Origin: Giesbergeria sp.
GTDB taxonomy: Bacteria; Pseudomonadota; Gammaproteobacteria; Burkholderiales; Burkholderiaceae_C
NCBI RefSeq assembly: GCF_028686475.1
Contig: NZ_JAQUCA010000006.1
Location: forward strand, 133,648 to 189,242
Direction of reading: 5' to 3'
DNA length: 55,595 bases
Shown: in pieces, positions 34,863-43,473 of the stretch
Numbering within the stretch: the first letter of the stretch is position 1
Layout: each line of letters starts with the position of its first letter
Made by a program: the position numbers and the translations under genes
Notes under the pieces: model-generated
Told to the model about the DNA's origin: nothing
Database searches by the model: none
The model's input: only the letters and a program-made list of their open reading frames with translations

Positions 34863-35756
34863 ATGTTCAGTTATCGCCACGCCTTTCACGCGGGCAACCA
34901 TGCCGATGTGCTCAAACACACGGTATTGATTGCCACTTTGCAACACTTGATTGAAAAAGACACCGCCTTGACGGTGCTGGATACCCATGCCGGTGCTGGA
35001 CTGTACCGGCTCGATGGTGACTATGCCAAAACCAGCGCCGAAGCCACCGACGGCATCCTGCGTTTGGCCGTGCCCGCAGCCGCCCATGTGCCGCTGGCCC
35101 CCGCTCTGCAAGCCTATATGGATTTGGTGCGCGCTTTCAATACCGGCTCGGGCATCAAAATTTACCCTGGCTCGCCTTTTATTATTCAACGTTTACTGCG
35201 CGAGCGCGACAAACTCAAACTGTTTGAGCTGCACCCGTCTGATTTGCGCGCACTGGCGGGCAATGTAGCCCAGTTAGAGGCAGGCCGCCAAGTGGCCGTG
35301 CTGCACGAAGATGGCTTTGAGGGCATTAAGAAGTTTTTGCCGCCACCCTCGCGCCGTGCCTTGGTGTTGTGTGACCCCAGCTATGAACTCAAAACCGACT
35401 ACGGCAAAGTGCTGGACATGGTGCAAGACAGCCTCAAGCGCTTTGCCACCGGCACCTATGCGGTGTGGTACCCGATTATTCCGCGCCCCGAAGCGCATGA
35501 TTTGCCGCGCCGCCTCAAAACGATGGCACAAAAAGCGGGCAAGAGCTGGCTACACGCCACCCTGACCGTCAAATCCAGCAAAATCACCGAAACCCTGGAC
35601 GGCCAAACCAAGCGCCCCGGCTTGCCCGCCAGTGGCATGTTCTTGATTAACCCGCCTTACACCCTGAAAGACGGCCTCAAAGCCGCCCTACCCCAAATGG
35701 TGCAATTGCTGGCCCAAGACCGCAATGCCGCGCACACGCTGGAGTCGGGCAGTTAA
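34863..35756 (+). CDS. rlmJ: 23S rRNA (adenine2030-N6)-methyltransferase RlmJ
   Basis: Methylates A2030 of 23S rRNA. The ATG at 34863 gives the family N-terminus MFSYRHAFHAGNHADVLKH. Other motifs: LDTHAGAGLY (SAM loop), YPGSPFIIQRLLRERD, and the catalytic LCDPSYELKTDY, where the usual DPPYE reads DPSYE (one Pro to Ser). 297 residues, normal. An in-frame ATG at 34809 would add a Cys-rich extension inside the intergenic region and is rejected. Its stop overlaps the end of the convergent RlpA-like gene by four bases. Confidence 0.94.
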   Translation: MFSYRHAFHAGNHADVLKHTVLIATLQHLIEKDTALTVLDTHAGAGLYRLDGDYAKTSAEATDGILRLAVPAAAHVPLAPALQAYMDLVRAFNTGSGIKIYPGSPFIIQRLLRERDKLKLFELHPSDLRALAGNVAQLEAGRQVAVLHEDGFEGIKKFLPPPSRRALVLCDPSYELKTDYGKVLDMVQDSLKRFATGTYAVWYPIIPRPEAHDLPRRLKTMAQKAGKSWLHATLTVKSSKITETLDGQTKRPGLPASGMFLINPPYTLKDGLKAALPQMVQLLAQDRNAAHTLESGS

Positions 35757-36460
35757 TCTTCAGCGGTGTCGTCGGCTTCTGGTTCTTCTTCGGCATCAGT
35801 GCCGGGGCAGCCGCTGTTGTCGTCGGGCAGGGTGTGTACGGTAACGGGCTTGGTGCCCAAGTGGGCCATGCCCAAGGCTTCGGCTGCAGCACGGCTGATG
35901 TCAATCACGCGCTTACCAGCAAATCCACCCCGGTCGTTGATGCGTACCACTACCTCACGCCCGGTCAGGGCACTGCGTACGCACACACGCGAACCAAACG
36001 GCAGCGTAGGGTGGGCGGCAGTAAAGTCGTGCATATCGAAACGCTCGCCGCTGGCGGTGCGTTTATTGTGGTGTTTGGCACCGTACCACGAGGCCAAACC
36101 GTATTCTTGCGGAAACTGCAAATCCACCTGCGGCAGGCGCGCGCCCTTGATTTTGCGCTTGGACAGCACCGGCGGGGCCGTCAACTGGCTAGGCAGCGTT
36201 AATGCGCCCTGTGTCGGCGGCTTCAGGCCCAAGGTGGGGGCGACCAAGGCATCTGCTGGGATGTCGGGCGCGGCCTGAACAGCCTTTTCGTCTTCGTCTT
36301 CCACTTCCGCTGTGGTGGTGGCCGTCGCTGTGGTGGGCGCAGGCACTTCTGCGAGAGTCTCTTCAGCGTTGGCCCAGCCCATTGCGCCGGTCAGAGTGGC
36401 AAACAGCCACAACCGGGCAACAAAAAACCGCCAGCAGCGGGCGGTGAACAAGCAAGACAT
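35753..36460 (-). CDS. RlpA-like double-psi beta-barrel protein (septal ring lytic transglycosylase family)
   Basis: A 235-residue exported protein. Signal peptide in the first 30 residues (FFVARLWLFATLTGAMGWANA). A Thr/Ala/Glu-rich linker precedes the DPBB domain with GLASWYGAKHHNKRTASGERFD, TAAHPTLPFGSRV and VVRINDRGGF...RVIDISRAAAEALG. The C-terminus is very acidic and there is no SPOR domain, so septal targeting as in E. coli RlpA is not assured. The ATG at 36460 is chosen over an upstream one at 36751, which would extend into the metF coding region. Confidence 0.87.
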   Translation of the reverse strand: MSCLFTARCWRFFVARLWLFATLTGAMGWANAEETLAEVPAPTTATATTTAEVEDEDEKAVQAAPDIPADALVAPTLGLKPPTQGALTLPSQLTAPPVLSKRKIKGARLPQVDLQFPQEYGLASWYGAKHHNKRTASGERFDMHDFTAAHPTLPFGSRVCVRSALTGREVVVRINDRGGFAGKRVIDISRAAAEALGMAHLGTKPVTVHTLPDDNSGCPGTDAEEEPEADDTAED

Positions 36461-36509
36461 GCGCCGGGGCCTTTCCAAAACAACAGGAACGTTAATGGTA
36501 GCGCAGTCG

Positions 36510-36533
36510 AAAAAAATCCCGCACGCAGCGGGA
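36510..36533 (-). terminator. Rho-independent terminator after metF
   Basis: On the minus strand TCCCGC and GCGGGA pair around the loop TGCGT, followed by seven T residues (plus-strand A run at 510-516). It lies 32 bases after the metF stop and should end the ahcY-tlyA-metF transcript. Confidence 0.88.
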
Positions 36534-36564
36534 GGAGCAACCAAACAGAAGCTCAGCGCGGGCT

Positions 36565-37392
36565 TTAGAAGCGCCAGCCCAGACGTTGGCAGATTTCTAG
36601 CGTGGCGGCGCTTTGGTTCATGGTGTAGAAATGCAAAGCAGGTGCCCCGCCTTGGCGCAGTTGTTCGCACAGCTGGGTCACTACGTCCAGTCCAAATGCG
36701 CGGATGCTGGCAGTATCGTCGCCATAGGCTTGCAGGCGCAGGCGAATCCAACGCGGCACCTCGGCACCGCAGGCATCCGAAAAGCGTAACAGTTGGGTTG
36801 AGCTGGCAATCGGCATGATGCCGGGCACCACCGGAATATCCGCCCCTAATTGGCGCGCATCTTCGACAAAGCGAAAATAAGCGTCGGCGTTGTAAAAATA
36901 CTGGGTGATGGCCGAATCCGCCCCAGCGCGCACTTTGGTCGCAAAGGCTTGCAAGTCGGCCTCGGGCGATTTGGCTTGCGGATGGATTTCGGGGTAAGCG
37001 GCCACTTCAATGTGGAAATCGTTGCCAGTTTCGGTGCGGATAAAAGCCACCAAATCGCTGGCATAGTTGAATTCACCGCCCAAACCATAGCCGCTGGGCA
37101 AATCACCACGCAAAGCCACCAAACGGCGCACGCCCATCGCCTTGAGCGTGGCCAATTGCGCGCGCACGCTGTCGCGCGTGGCACCAATGCAGGAAAAGTG
37201 CGAGGCCGCATCCATGCCTTCGGCCAAGATGTCGCGCACGGTAGCAAAAGTGCCTTCTTGTGTCGAGCCACCCGCACCGTAGGTAACAGAGCAAAACTCT
37301 GGCTTGAGGGCATACAGCTGCTGGCGCACCGCCTGCAACTTGCTGGCCCCTTCGGGGGTTTTGGGTGGAAAAAATTCTAGGCTTAGCTTCAT
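36565..37392 (-). CDS. metF: 5,10-methylenetetrahydrofolate reductase
   Basis: FAD-dependent TIM-barrel enzyme that makes 5-methyl-THF for methionine synthesis. The 275 residues begin with KLSLEFFPPKT and contain SVTYGAGGSTQEGT, HFSCIGATRD, LVALRGDLPSG, IEVAAYPEIHPQ, SAITQYFYNADAYFRFV and VPGIMPIAS, all family marks. It overlaps tlyA by four bases and is the last gene of the riboswitch-led operon, linking it to the methionine cycle. Confidence 0.96.
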   Translation of the reverse strand: MKLSLEFFPPKTPEGASKLQAVRQQLYALKPEFCSVTYGAGGSTQEGTFATVRDILAEGMDAASHFSCIGATRDSVRAQLATLKAMGVRRLVALRGDLPSGYGLGGEFNYASDLVAFIRTETGNDFHIEVAAYPEIHPQAKSPEADLQAFATKVRAGADSAITQYFYNADAYFRFVEDARQLGADIPVVPGIMPIASSTQLLRFSDACGAEVPRWIRLRLQAYGDDTASIRAFGLDVVTQLCEQLRQGGAPALHFYTMNQSAATLEICQRLGWRF

Positions 37393-38387
37393 GCCGCTCT
37401 CCGGGCAAAAACAAAAAATTCGCGGTTGCCATCACCGCCCGCAATCGGGCTGTCCAGCCAGGCTTGCACCTGTAAACCCAAACCGGCGCAAGCCTCGCGG
37501 ATGCGCTGCTCCACCACCGGGTAAAGTGCCGCATCGCGCACAATGCCCCCTTTGCCGACTTGGCCGGGTTGCAGCTCAAATTGGGGTTTGACCAGCAGCA
37601 GCAGCGCGCCACCGGGGGCCAGCAAAGGCACTAGGGCCGGTAACACCAGCGTTAAAGAAATAAACGACAAATCGCCCGTGATGAAGTCAAACGCTGGCGT
37701 GATGTTGACATTTTCTAGCCCGGCACGGCGGCGACGTTGCACCGGTAAGGTACCCGCTTGGCGCGCCTGCTGCTTGGCGGCACGTTCGGCCTTGAAGGCT
37801 TCGATGTCCTGCTCTTTGGCATCATCGCTGTCGTCATATTCCTCATCGACCAAACCGCCATTACGCATCCAGCTGTACGGGGCGACGGGCTGGGTGTCGT
37901 TGTCTTCGGTTTCTTCCACCACTTCAGACAGCGCCAGCTCGCAGGCGGCCTGCAAATCGGTGGCCGTCATGCTGCGGGCATTGAGACCCTCCACACACAC
38001 CACGCGCGCATCTTGGCGCAGGCGCTCGTGCAGCTGGCCGTGGCCCACATCGACGCCAATCACCTGTGCCGCCCCTTGCTGCAGCAGGCAATCGGTAAAG
38101 CCGCCGGTGCTTTGGCCCACATCCAAGCAGCGCAGTCCGGCCACAGACAGGCCGGTGGCGGCCAGCGCCCCTTCGAGTTTGAGACCGCCGCGCGAGATGT
38201 ATTTGGCCTCAGCGGCATCGAGTAGGCGCAACTCGGCCATCGTTGGGATTTCATCGCCGTTTTTGGCCACTTTTTGCCACGGCGCAAACGACGACAAGCG
38301 CCACTCCACCCCCGAGGCAATCAGGCGTTGCGCTTGCGAGCGCGTGGCCGCATGGCCTTTTTCTACCAAAAAAACATCTGCACGCAT
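37389..38387 (-). CDS. tlyA: TlyA-family rRNA methyltransferase with a large internal insertion
   Basis: An S4 RNA-binding domain at the N-terminus (MRADVFLVEKGHAATRSQAQRLIASG) is followed by an FtsJ-like methyltransferase domain (YISRGGLKLEGAL, CLDVGQSTGGFTDCLLQ, GVDVGHGQLH, DFITGDLSFISL, LLLVKPQFE). TlyA enzymes 2'-O-methylate 16S and/or 23S rRNA; some have been described as hemolysins. At 332 residues it is about 70 longer than usual; the extra part is an acidic then basic stretch (about residues 150-220) between two core strands. Lies between ahcY and metF. Confidence 0.92.
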   Translation of the reverse strand: MRADVFLVEKGHAATRSQAQRLIASGVEWRLSSFAPWQKVAKNGDEIPTMAELRLLDAAEAKYISRGGLKLEGALAATGLSVAGLRCLDVGQSTGGFTDCLLQQGAAQVIGVDVGHGQLHERLRQDARVVCVEGLNARSMTATDLQAACELALSEVVEETEDNDTQPVAPYSWMRNGGLVDEEYDDSDDAKEQDIEAFKAERAAKQQARQAGTLPVQRRRRAGLENVNITPAFDFITGDLSFISLTLVLPALVPLLAPGGALLLLVKPQFELQPGQVGKGGIVRDAALYPVVEQRIREACAGLGLQVQAWLDSPIAGGDGNREFFVFARRAA

Positions 38388-38411
38388 AGCGGGTCACATT
38401 CTCAAGTTGGC

Positions 38412-39845
38412 TTAGTAGCGGTAGCTATCGGCCTTGTAGGGGCCGTTTTTCGGCACGCCAATGTAGGCGGCTTGGGCATCGGTCAGCTCGGTGAGCATCG
38501 CGCCAACCTTTTTCAGGTGCAGGCGCGCCACTTTTTCGTCCAAATGCTTGGGCAGCACATAGACCTTACCGGCTTGGTATTGCTCGGGCTTGGTGAACAG
38601 CTCAATCTGGGCGATGGTTTGGTTGGCAAACGAGGCGCTCATCACAAAGCTGGGGTGGCCGGTAGCGCAGCCCAAATTGACCAAACGGCCCTTGGCCAGC
38701 AAGATGATTTTCTTGCCGTCAGGGAACTGGATATGGTCCACTTGCGGCTTGATTTCTTCCCACTGGTATTGCTCAATCGACGCAACATCAATTTCGTTGT
38801 CAAAGTGGCCGATGTTGCAGACGATGGCTTGGTCTTTCATCGCCACCATGTGTTCGTGGCGAATCACATCACGGTTGCCGGTGGTCGTGACGAAGATGTC
38901 GGCCTTGTCGGCGGCGTATTCCATCGTCACCACTTTGTAGCCTTCCATCGCGGCTTGCAGGGCGTTGATGGGGTCAATCTCGGTTACCCAGACTTGGGCG
39001 CTCAGGGCGCGCAGGGCTTGGGCGCTGCCCTTGCCGACATCACCATAACCGGCCACACAGGCTACTTTGCCAGCAATCATGACATCGGTAGCACGCTTGA
39101 TGCCATCGACCAAAGATTCACGGCAACCATAGAGGTTGTCAAATTTGCTCTTGGTGACGGAGTCGTTGACGTTGATGGCACGGAACAGCAGCGTGCCCTT
39201 GGCCGACATTTCATTCAGGCGGTGTACGCCGGTGGTGGTTTCTTCGGTCACACCGATGATGTCAGCCGATTTGCGGGTGTACCAAGTGGCATCTACGGCC
39301 AATTTGGCGCGAATGGCAGCAAACAGGATGGTTTCTTCTTCGCTGGTGGGCTTGTCCAGCACCGACAGGTCTTTCTCGGCGCGTTGGCCCAAGTGCATCA
39401 GCATGGTGGCATCGCCGCCATCGTCCAAAATCATGTTCGGGCCTTCGCCGGGGGCGTTGGCGGGGCCAAATTCAAAAATGCGGTGCGTGTAATCCCAATA
39501 GTCGGACAGCGATTCGCCCTTGATGGCAAACACCGGCGTACCACCATCGGCAATGGCAGCAGCAGCGTGGTCTTGGGTGCTGAAGATGTTGCACGAGGCC
39601 CAACGCACTTGTGCGCCCAGTGCTTCTAGCGTTTGAATCAGCACCGCGGTTTGAATGGTCATGTGCAAACTGCCGGTAATGCGTGCGCCCTTGAGGGGCT
39701 GGCTGGCGGCAAACTCTTCGCGGATGGCCATCAGGCCGGGCATTTCGGTTTCGGCAATGCGAATTTCTTTGTGGCCCCAGGCGGCCAAGGCGATGTCGGC
39801 AATCGCGCAATCGGCGTTAGCGAGGTGGGAAGCAGGTGCATTCAT
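38412..39845 (-). CDS. ahcY: S-adenosylhomocysteine hydrolase
   Basis: Splits S-adenosylhomocysteine into homocysteine and adenosine, keeping SAM-dependent methylations running. 477 residues from the ATG at 39845 ([13 protein letters not shown]); TGGAG seven bases upstream. Family marks: [16 protein letters not shown]-type segment, [30 protein letters not shown]-like stretch, [13 protein letters not shown] (NAD loop), [10 protein letters not shown] and the C-terminal KADSYRY. It heads the ahcY-tlyA-metF operon behind an SAH riboswitch. Confidence 0.97.
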   Translation of the reverse strand: MNAPASHLANADCAIADIALAAWGHKEIRIAETEMPGLMAIREEFAASQPLKGARITGSLHMTIQTAVLIQTLEALGAQVRWASCNIFSTQDHAAAAIADGGTPVFAIKGESLSDYWDYTHRIFEFGPANAPGEGPNMILDDGGDATMLMHLGQRAEKDLSVLDKPTSEEETILFAAIRAKLAVDATWYTRKSADIIGVTEETTTGVHRLNEMSAKGTLLFRAINVNDSVTKSKFDNLYGCRESLVDGIKRATDVMIAGKVACVAGYGDVGKGSAQALRALSAQVWVTEIDPINALQAAMEGYKVVTMEYAADKADIFVTTTGNRDVIRHEHMVAMKDQAIVCNIGHFDNEIDVASIEQYQWEEIKPQVDHIQFPDGKKIILLAKGRLVNLGCATGHPSFVMSASFANQTIAQIELFTKPEQYQAGKVYVLPKHLDEKVARLHLKKVGAMLTELTDAQAAYIGVPKNGPYKADSYRY

Positions 39846-39926
39846 GGGTCGGCTCCAAAACAGGGGGAACAAGCCACTGGCCGACACGGAAATTGCAGAA
39901 AACACAGCTCACCGCACCGGAAGTGG

Positions 39927-40000
39927 ATGAGCGTCGTTGCTAGGGTGGATTCCGAGCCTCACGCCCCGCTGTGCTGGGGGCGCTGCAACGCTCCTCGGAA
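39927..40000 (-). promoter_or_regulatory. SAH riboswitch of the ahcY operon
   Basis: The 5' leader folds like the SAH aptamer. Reading on the minus strand, TTCCGAG (40000-39994) pairs perfectly with CTCGGAA (39956-39950) as P1. The GAGCGTTGC that follows (39993-39985) can pair with GCAACGACGCTC (39940-39929) as the pseudoknot, with one bulge. The conserved GAGGAGCG and GAGGCTCGG blocks are both present. The aptamer ends about 80 bases before the ahcY start. In known cases SAH binding switches the operon on; this fits the enzyme's role. Confidence 0.9.
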
Positions 40001-40007
40001 GTGGCCG

Positions 40008-40013
40008 ATTATA
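40008..40013 (-). promoter_or_regulatory. -10 box of the ahcY promoter, overlapping the gmhB stop codon
   Basis: TATAAT on the minus strand (40013-40008) contains the gmhB stop codon TAA at 40011-40009. It lies about seven bases before the first riboswitch base, so transcription should start right at the aptamer. No clear -35 box is seen in gmhB at 16-18 bases. Confidence 0.65.
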
Positions 40014-40632
40014 CGGAGTTGGCGGCCAGCGTGGCGGCGCTAGGGGCCTTGTGCTGGGCAGCTGGGGCAGGCGGCGTAGGCATGGCCGCCAGTAGCTGCT
40101 CTGCCAAGGCTTCCATGCTGGCATGGGTTTGGATGCCAGCGGGCCATTCGGGCGGCAACGGTGCTGCCGGGTCTAAACCGGCGGCGTGCCCGGTACAAAC
40201 CAAATGCAACATCCCCTTAACGGCTGCACCGGCCTGCATGTGCGGCAAACAACTACCAATGATGCAGACTTTGCTGGCATCGACACCATAGCGCTCGCAA
40301 ATTTGCTCTAACAAACCGGGTGCTGGTTTGTGGCAACGGCAGTCTTCATCCGGGGCATGGGGGCAGTAAAACACGGTGTCAATACGCCCACCCACAGCGG
40401 CCACTTGCTTGTGCATGGCGGCATGAACGGCGTTGAGCGTAGCCATATCGAACAGGCCGCGCCCCAAGCCCGGTTGATTGGCCGCCACCACCACATGCCA
40501 ACCCGCATGGTTGAGCCGAGCAATGGCATCTAAAGCGCCGGGCAGGGGTTTCCAATCGGCGGGCGAGGTGATGAACTCATCCTCGCCCAAGGCGTTGATG
40601 GTGCCATCGCGGTCCAAAATAGCGAGTTTCAT
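40009..40632 (-). CDS. gmhB: Heptose-1,7-bisphosphate 7-phosphatase-like HAD protein (GmhB family)
   Basis: A 207-residue HAD phosphatase. Motif I LDRDGTIN (Asp7, Asp9), the NQPGLGRG loop (motif II), the zinc ligands Cys90, His92, Cys98, Cys100 in YCPHAPDEDCRC, and HKPAPG (motif III Lys) are all present. Motif IV, normally GDxxxD, reads GSCLPH (126-131), so both metal-binding acids are absent. In LPS biosynthesis GmhB removes the 7-phosphate of heptose bisphosphate. The Ala/Pro C-terminus is longer than usual. An upstream in-frame extension to 41235 would run through the next gene and is rejected. Confidence 0.85.
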   Translation of the reverse strand: MKLAILDRDGTINALGEDEFITSPADWKPLPGALDAIARLNHAGWHVVVAANQPGLGRGLFDMATLNAVHAAMHKQVAAVGGRIDTVFYCPHAPDEDCRCHKPAPGLLEQICERYGVDASKVCIIGSCLPHMQAGAAVKGMLHLVCTGHAAGLDPAAPLPPEWPAGIQTHASMEALAEQLLAAMPTPPAPAAQHKAPSAATLAANSV

Positions 40633-40640
40633 AAGCGCAA

Positions 40641-41264
40641 TTATGGGCGCAAAGCCGGAGCATTGGCAGCTGCTGGCGCGGTGGGCAGCGTGGGCAGGGC
40701 TTGCCAGCCGGTAACAAACCAGCCACTGTAACGCCCTTGCGCCCATTGCAGTTGCAAGGCTTGTCCGGCTTGCCATTGGGCGGCTTGTGGGTCGTCGATT
40801 AACACTTGCTGCAAACCCTCTAGCGTCGCCACGCGCAATACCAACTCGGTGCCGCCCAGACTGCGGGCATTGGGCTTTTTGTAGCGGCTGCCCAATACCT
40901 GCGCCTGCACGGGCGGCAAGGGGCGCAAGCCTTGCAGATTGTGTTGTCGCCACAGTAAAGCAGCTGCACCGGCCAAACACACCAATACCCACAAAACCAA
41001 CAGCAGCGGCTGCACCTTGGCCCAGCCCCAACGCCGCCGCGCCCACCAAACCGCCAGCGCCAGCAGCAAGATGGCCAGCAGTGGCGTAGCCAATGACCAC
41101 AACATGCCGGACACAGATTGCGCCCCAGCAAACGGCGACAGCGGCAACACCGGCCCGCTGGTGCTGCGCCCCTCTTGCCATTGCAACAACCAGCGCAAAC
41201 CGGCCAAAAATGCCGGGGGCGCAAACAAATACCAAGCGAGGCGCTGCTGTGCAGTCACGGCCAT
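40641..41264 (-). CDS. Small membrane protein of unknown function
   Basis: A 207-residue protein with two clear membrane helices (about 55-78 with LLAILLLALAVWW and 85-105 with LLLVLWVLVCLAGAAALL) and possibly a third near residues 10-28, then a soluble C-terminal region with a beta-rich WFVTGWQALP end and an Ala/Pro tail. No family is recognised. It begins 13 bases after glyS and ends eight bases before gmhB, so it is part of this transcript. Conserved in position in related genomes as far as I recall, without a known role. Confidence 0.7.
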   Translation of the reverse strand: MAVTAQQRLAWYLFAPPAFLAGLRWLLQWQEGRSTSGPVLPLSPFAGAQSVSGMLWSLATPLLAILLLALAVWWARRRWGWAKVQPLLLVLWVLVCLAGAAALLWRQHNLQGLRPLPPVQAQVLGSRYKKPNARSLGGTELVLRVATLEGLQQVLIDDPQAAQWQAGQALQLQWAQGRYSGWFVTGWQALPTLPTAPAAANAPALRP

Positions 41265-41277
41265 ATGGAGTCTGCGC

Positions 41278-43416
41278 TTAGGCGGCCAAGCGCGACAAAT
41301 CGGCCACGCGGTTCATGGCGACGTGCAGCACTTTGAGCAAGCCTTGGCGGTTCAGGCGCACATCCATTGCTTCGGCGTTGACCATCACGTCGTCAAAGAA
41401 GACATCGACCGGCGCACGCAACACGGCCAGCGTTTGCAAGCTGGTGGTGTAGTCACCGGCTTCAAACTGGGCGTTGGCTTCGGGCACAAAACGCTGCAAG
41501 GCGGCAAACAAGTCTTGTTCGGCTTGCTCTTGCAACAGGGCTGGGTTGACGTGGGCATCCACCTCACCGGCCTTCTTCAGAATGTTACCCACGCGCTTAT
41601 TGGCAGCGGCCAAAGCTGGGGCCTCGGGCAGGGCAGCAAAGGCACGCACGGCTTCAAGGCGCTTGGCTACTTCAGCCAGACGTTGTGGGCGCAGGGCCAG
41701 CACGGCTTCCACCTCTTGGGCGCGGTAGCCTTGCTCGCGCAACGCACCGGCCAAGCGGTCATAAATAAAGTCGGCCAGTGCCGGGGTGGCATCTTGGATT
41801 TTGTCGCCAAACGCTGGCACGGCGCTGGCCAGCAGCGTGCCCAAATCCAGCGGCAGGTCTTTTTCTACCAACATGCGAATCACGCCCAAGGCATGGCGGC
41901 GCAGTGCGAACGGGTCGCGGTCGCCGGTGGGCAGGTTGCCAATGCCGAACATACCGACCAAGGTTTCGAGTTTATCGGCCAGCGCCACCACCACGCCGGT
42001 GGTGTTGCGCGGCAGGGTATCACCGGCAAAACGCGGCTTGTAATGGTCTTCAATCGCATCAGCGACATCGGCAGGCAAGCCATCGTTCAGGGCATAGTAG
42101 CGGCCCATAATGCCTTGCAGCTCGGGGAATTCGCCCACCATGTCAGTGACGAGGTCGGTTTTGGCCAGCAAAGCGGCTTGGTCTATCCACTGCGGCAGGG
42201 CAACATCGCCTAGCTGTTGGGCAATCGCATGGGCAATGGCACGCACGCGCTGCACGCGCTCGCCTTGCGTGCCCAATTTGTTGTGATAGACCACTTTATC
42301 CAAAAATTCCACGCGTGAGGCCAGCGTTTTCTTGCGGTCTTGGTCAAAGAAGAATTTGGCATCGGCCAAACGCGGACGCACCACGCGCTCGTTGCCTTGC
42401 ACCACGGCGCTGGCATCTTGCGGGCTGATGTTGCTGACCACCAAAAATTGGTGGGTGAGTTTGCCAGCGGCATCGAGCAGCGGAAAGTATTTCTGATTCG
42501 CCTTCATGGTCAGAATCAGGCATTCCTGCGGCACGTCGAGGAATTCTTGTTCAAACTGGCACACCAGCACATTGGGGCGCTCTACCAGCGCGGTCACTTC
42601 GTCTAGCAAGGCGGCATCGTCAATCGGGCGCACACCGTTGCCGATGCGCTCGGCGGCAGCGGCCAGTTGGCGGGCAATCTCGGCGCGGCGCTCGGTAAAG
42701 CTGGCAATCACTGCGCCATCACGCGCCAGCGTGGCGGCGTAGCTGTCGGCATTCTGAATCACCACGGGCGATACCGCAGCCTCAAAGCGGTGGCCTTGCG
42801 TGTTGTGGCCTGCTTGCAAACCCAAGGCTTTGACGGGCACGACCGTGCTACCGTGCAGCGCCACCAAGCCGTGTGCTGGACGCACAAAATGCACACTACT
42901 CCAGCCGGGCAACTCGCAGTCGCTCTCCAACTGGTAGGTCATGACTTTGGGGATGGGCAACTTGGCAATGGCTTCGTCCAGCGCTTTTTGCAGACCCATG
43001 TCTAACGTGGCCCCGGTGACAAGGCTGTGGTAGAACAAAGCCTCGGCCTTGCCATCGGGGGCGCGGTGCAAGCTGGCCGCCACGGCGGCGGGGTCGGTCG
43101 GGTCGATGTCGGCCCCAATAGCGGCCAGCTTTTTCAGCAAGGCAGGGGTGGCATGGCCTTGGGCATCTAAGCCTACCGCTACCGGCATCAGCTTGATTTG
43201 CACCGGCTTGTCTTCGGCTTTGAGCCAGATGTGGCTGATGTGCGCGGCCAAACGGCGCGGCGAGGCGTAGGGCGTAACGATGGTATCGGCAGAAGTCAAG
43301 CCTTGGGCTTGCAGTTGCTCGAACAGCACGCCTGCAAAGGCATCGCCCAGCTTTTGCAACGCTTTGGGGGGCAGTTCTTCTACGAACAGTTCAACCAGCA
43401 AATTTTTTGTCGTCAT
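41278..43416 (-). CDS. glyS: Glycyl-tRNA synthetase beta subunit
   Basis: Beta chain of the alpha2beta2 bacterial glycyl-tRNA synthetase, which binds and positions tRNA-Gly. 712 residues, normal. Marks: NLLVEFVEELPPKAL-type N-terminus (LLVELFVEELPPKAL), YASPRRLA, KMTYQ-type VMTYQL, ECLILTMKANQKYFPLLD, VLRARLADAKFFFDQDRK-like segment and the HD-like KTDLVTDMVGEFPELQGIMGRYYA. Normally contiguous with glyQ; here a 3.9-kb restriction gene lies between. Confidence 0.96.
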   Translation of the reverse strand: MTTKNLLVELFVEELPPKALQKLGDAFAGVLFEQLQAQGLTSADTIVTPYASPRRLAAHISHIWLKAEDKPVQIKLMPVAVGLDAQGHATPALLKKLAAIGADIDPTDPAAVAASLHRAPDGKAEALFYHSLVTGATLDMGLQKALDEAIAKLPIPKVMTYQLESDCELPGWSSVHFVRPAHGLVALHGSTVVPVKALGLQAGHNTQGHRFEAAVSPVVIQNADSYAATLARDGAVIASFTERRAEIARQLAAAAERIGNGVRPIDDAALLDEVTALVERPNVLVCQFEQEFLDVPQECLILTMKANQKYFPLLDAAGKLTHQFLVVSNISPQDASAVVQGNERVVRPRLADAKFFFDQDRKKTLASRVEFLDKVVYHNKLGTQGERVQRVRAIAHAIAQQLGDVALPQWIDQAALLAKTDLVTDMVGEFPELQGIMGRYYALNDGLPADVADAIEDHYKPRFAGDTLPRNTTGVVVALADKLETLVGMFGIGNLPTGDRDPFALRRHALGVIRMLVEKDLPLDLGTLLASAVPAFGDKIQDATPALADFIYDRLAGALREQGYRAQEVEAVLALRPQRLAEVAKRLEAVRAFAALPEAPALAAANKRVGNILKKAGEVDAHVNPALLQEQAEQDLFAALQRFVPEANAQFEAGDYTTSLQTLAVLRAPVDVFFDDVMVNAEAMDVRLNRQGLLKVLHVAMNRVADLSRLAA

Positions 43417-43473
43417 AGGGAGGGCCTTTGAATAGCGAAAAATGGGGCAAATTTTGGTACTTGGTGGTGCGGT

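Noticed and set aside
38274-39629. Long open frame on the plus strand opposite ahcY (about 450 codons)
   Set aside because: It mirrors the strong codon bias of ahcY, has no ribosome site and its product resembles no family; ahcY is certain.
40633-41235. N-terminal extension of gmhB through the membrane protein gene
   Set aside because: The extension has no conserved sequence, overlaps a convincing gene in another frame, and GmhB starts at MKLAILDRDG.
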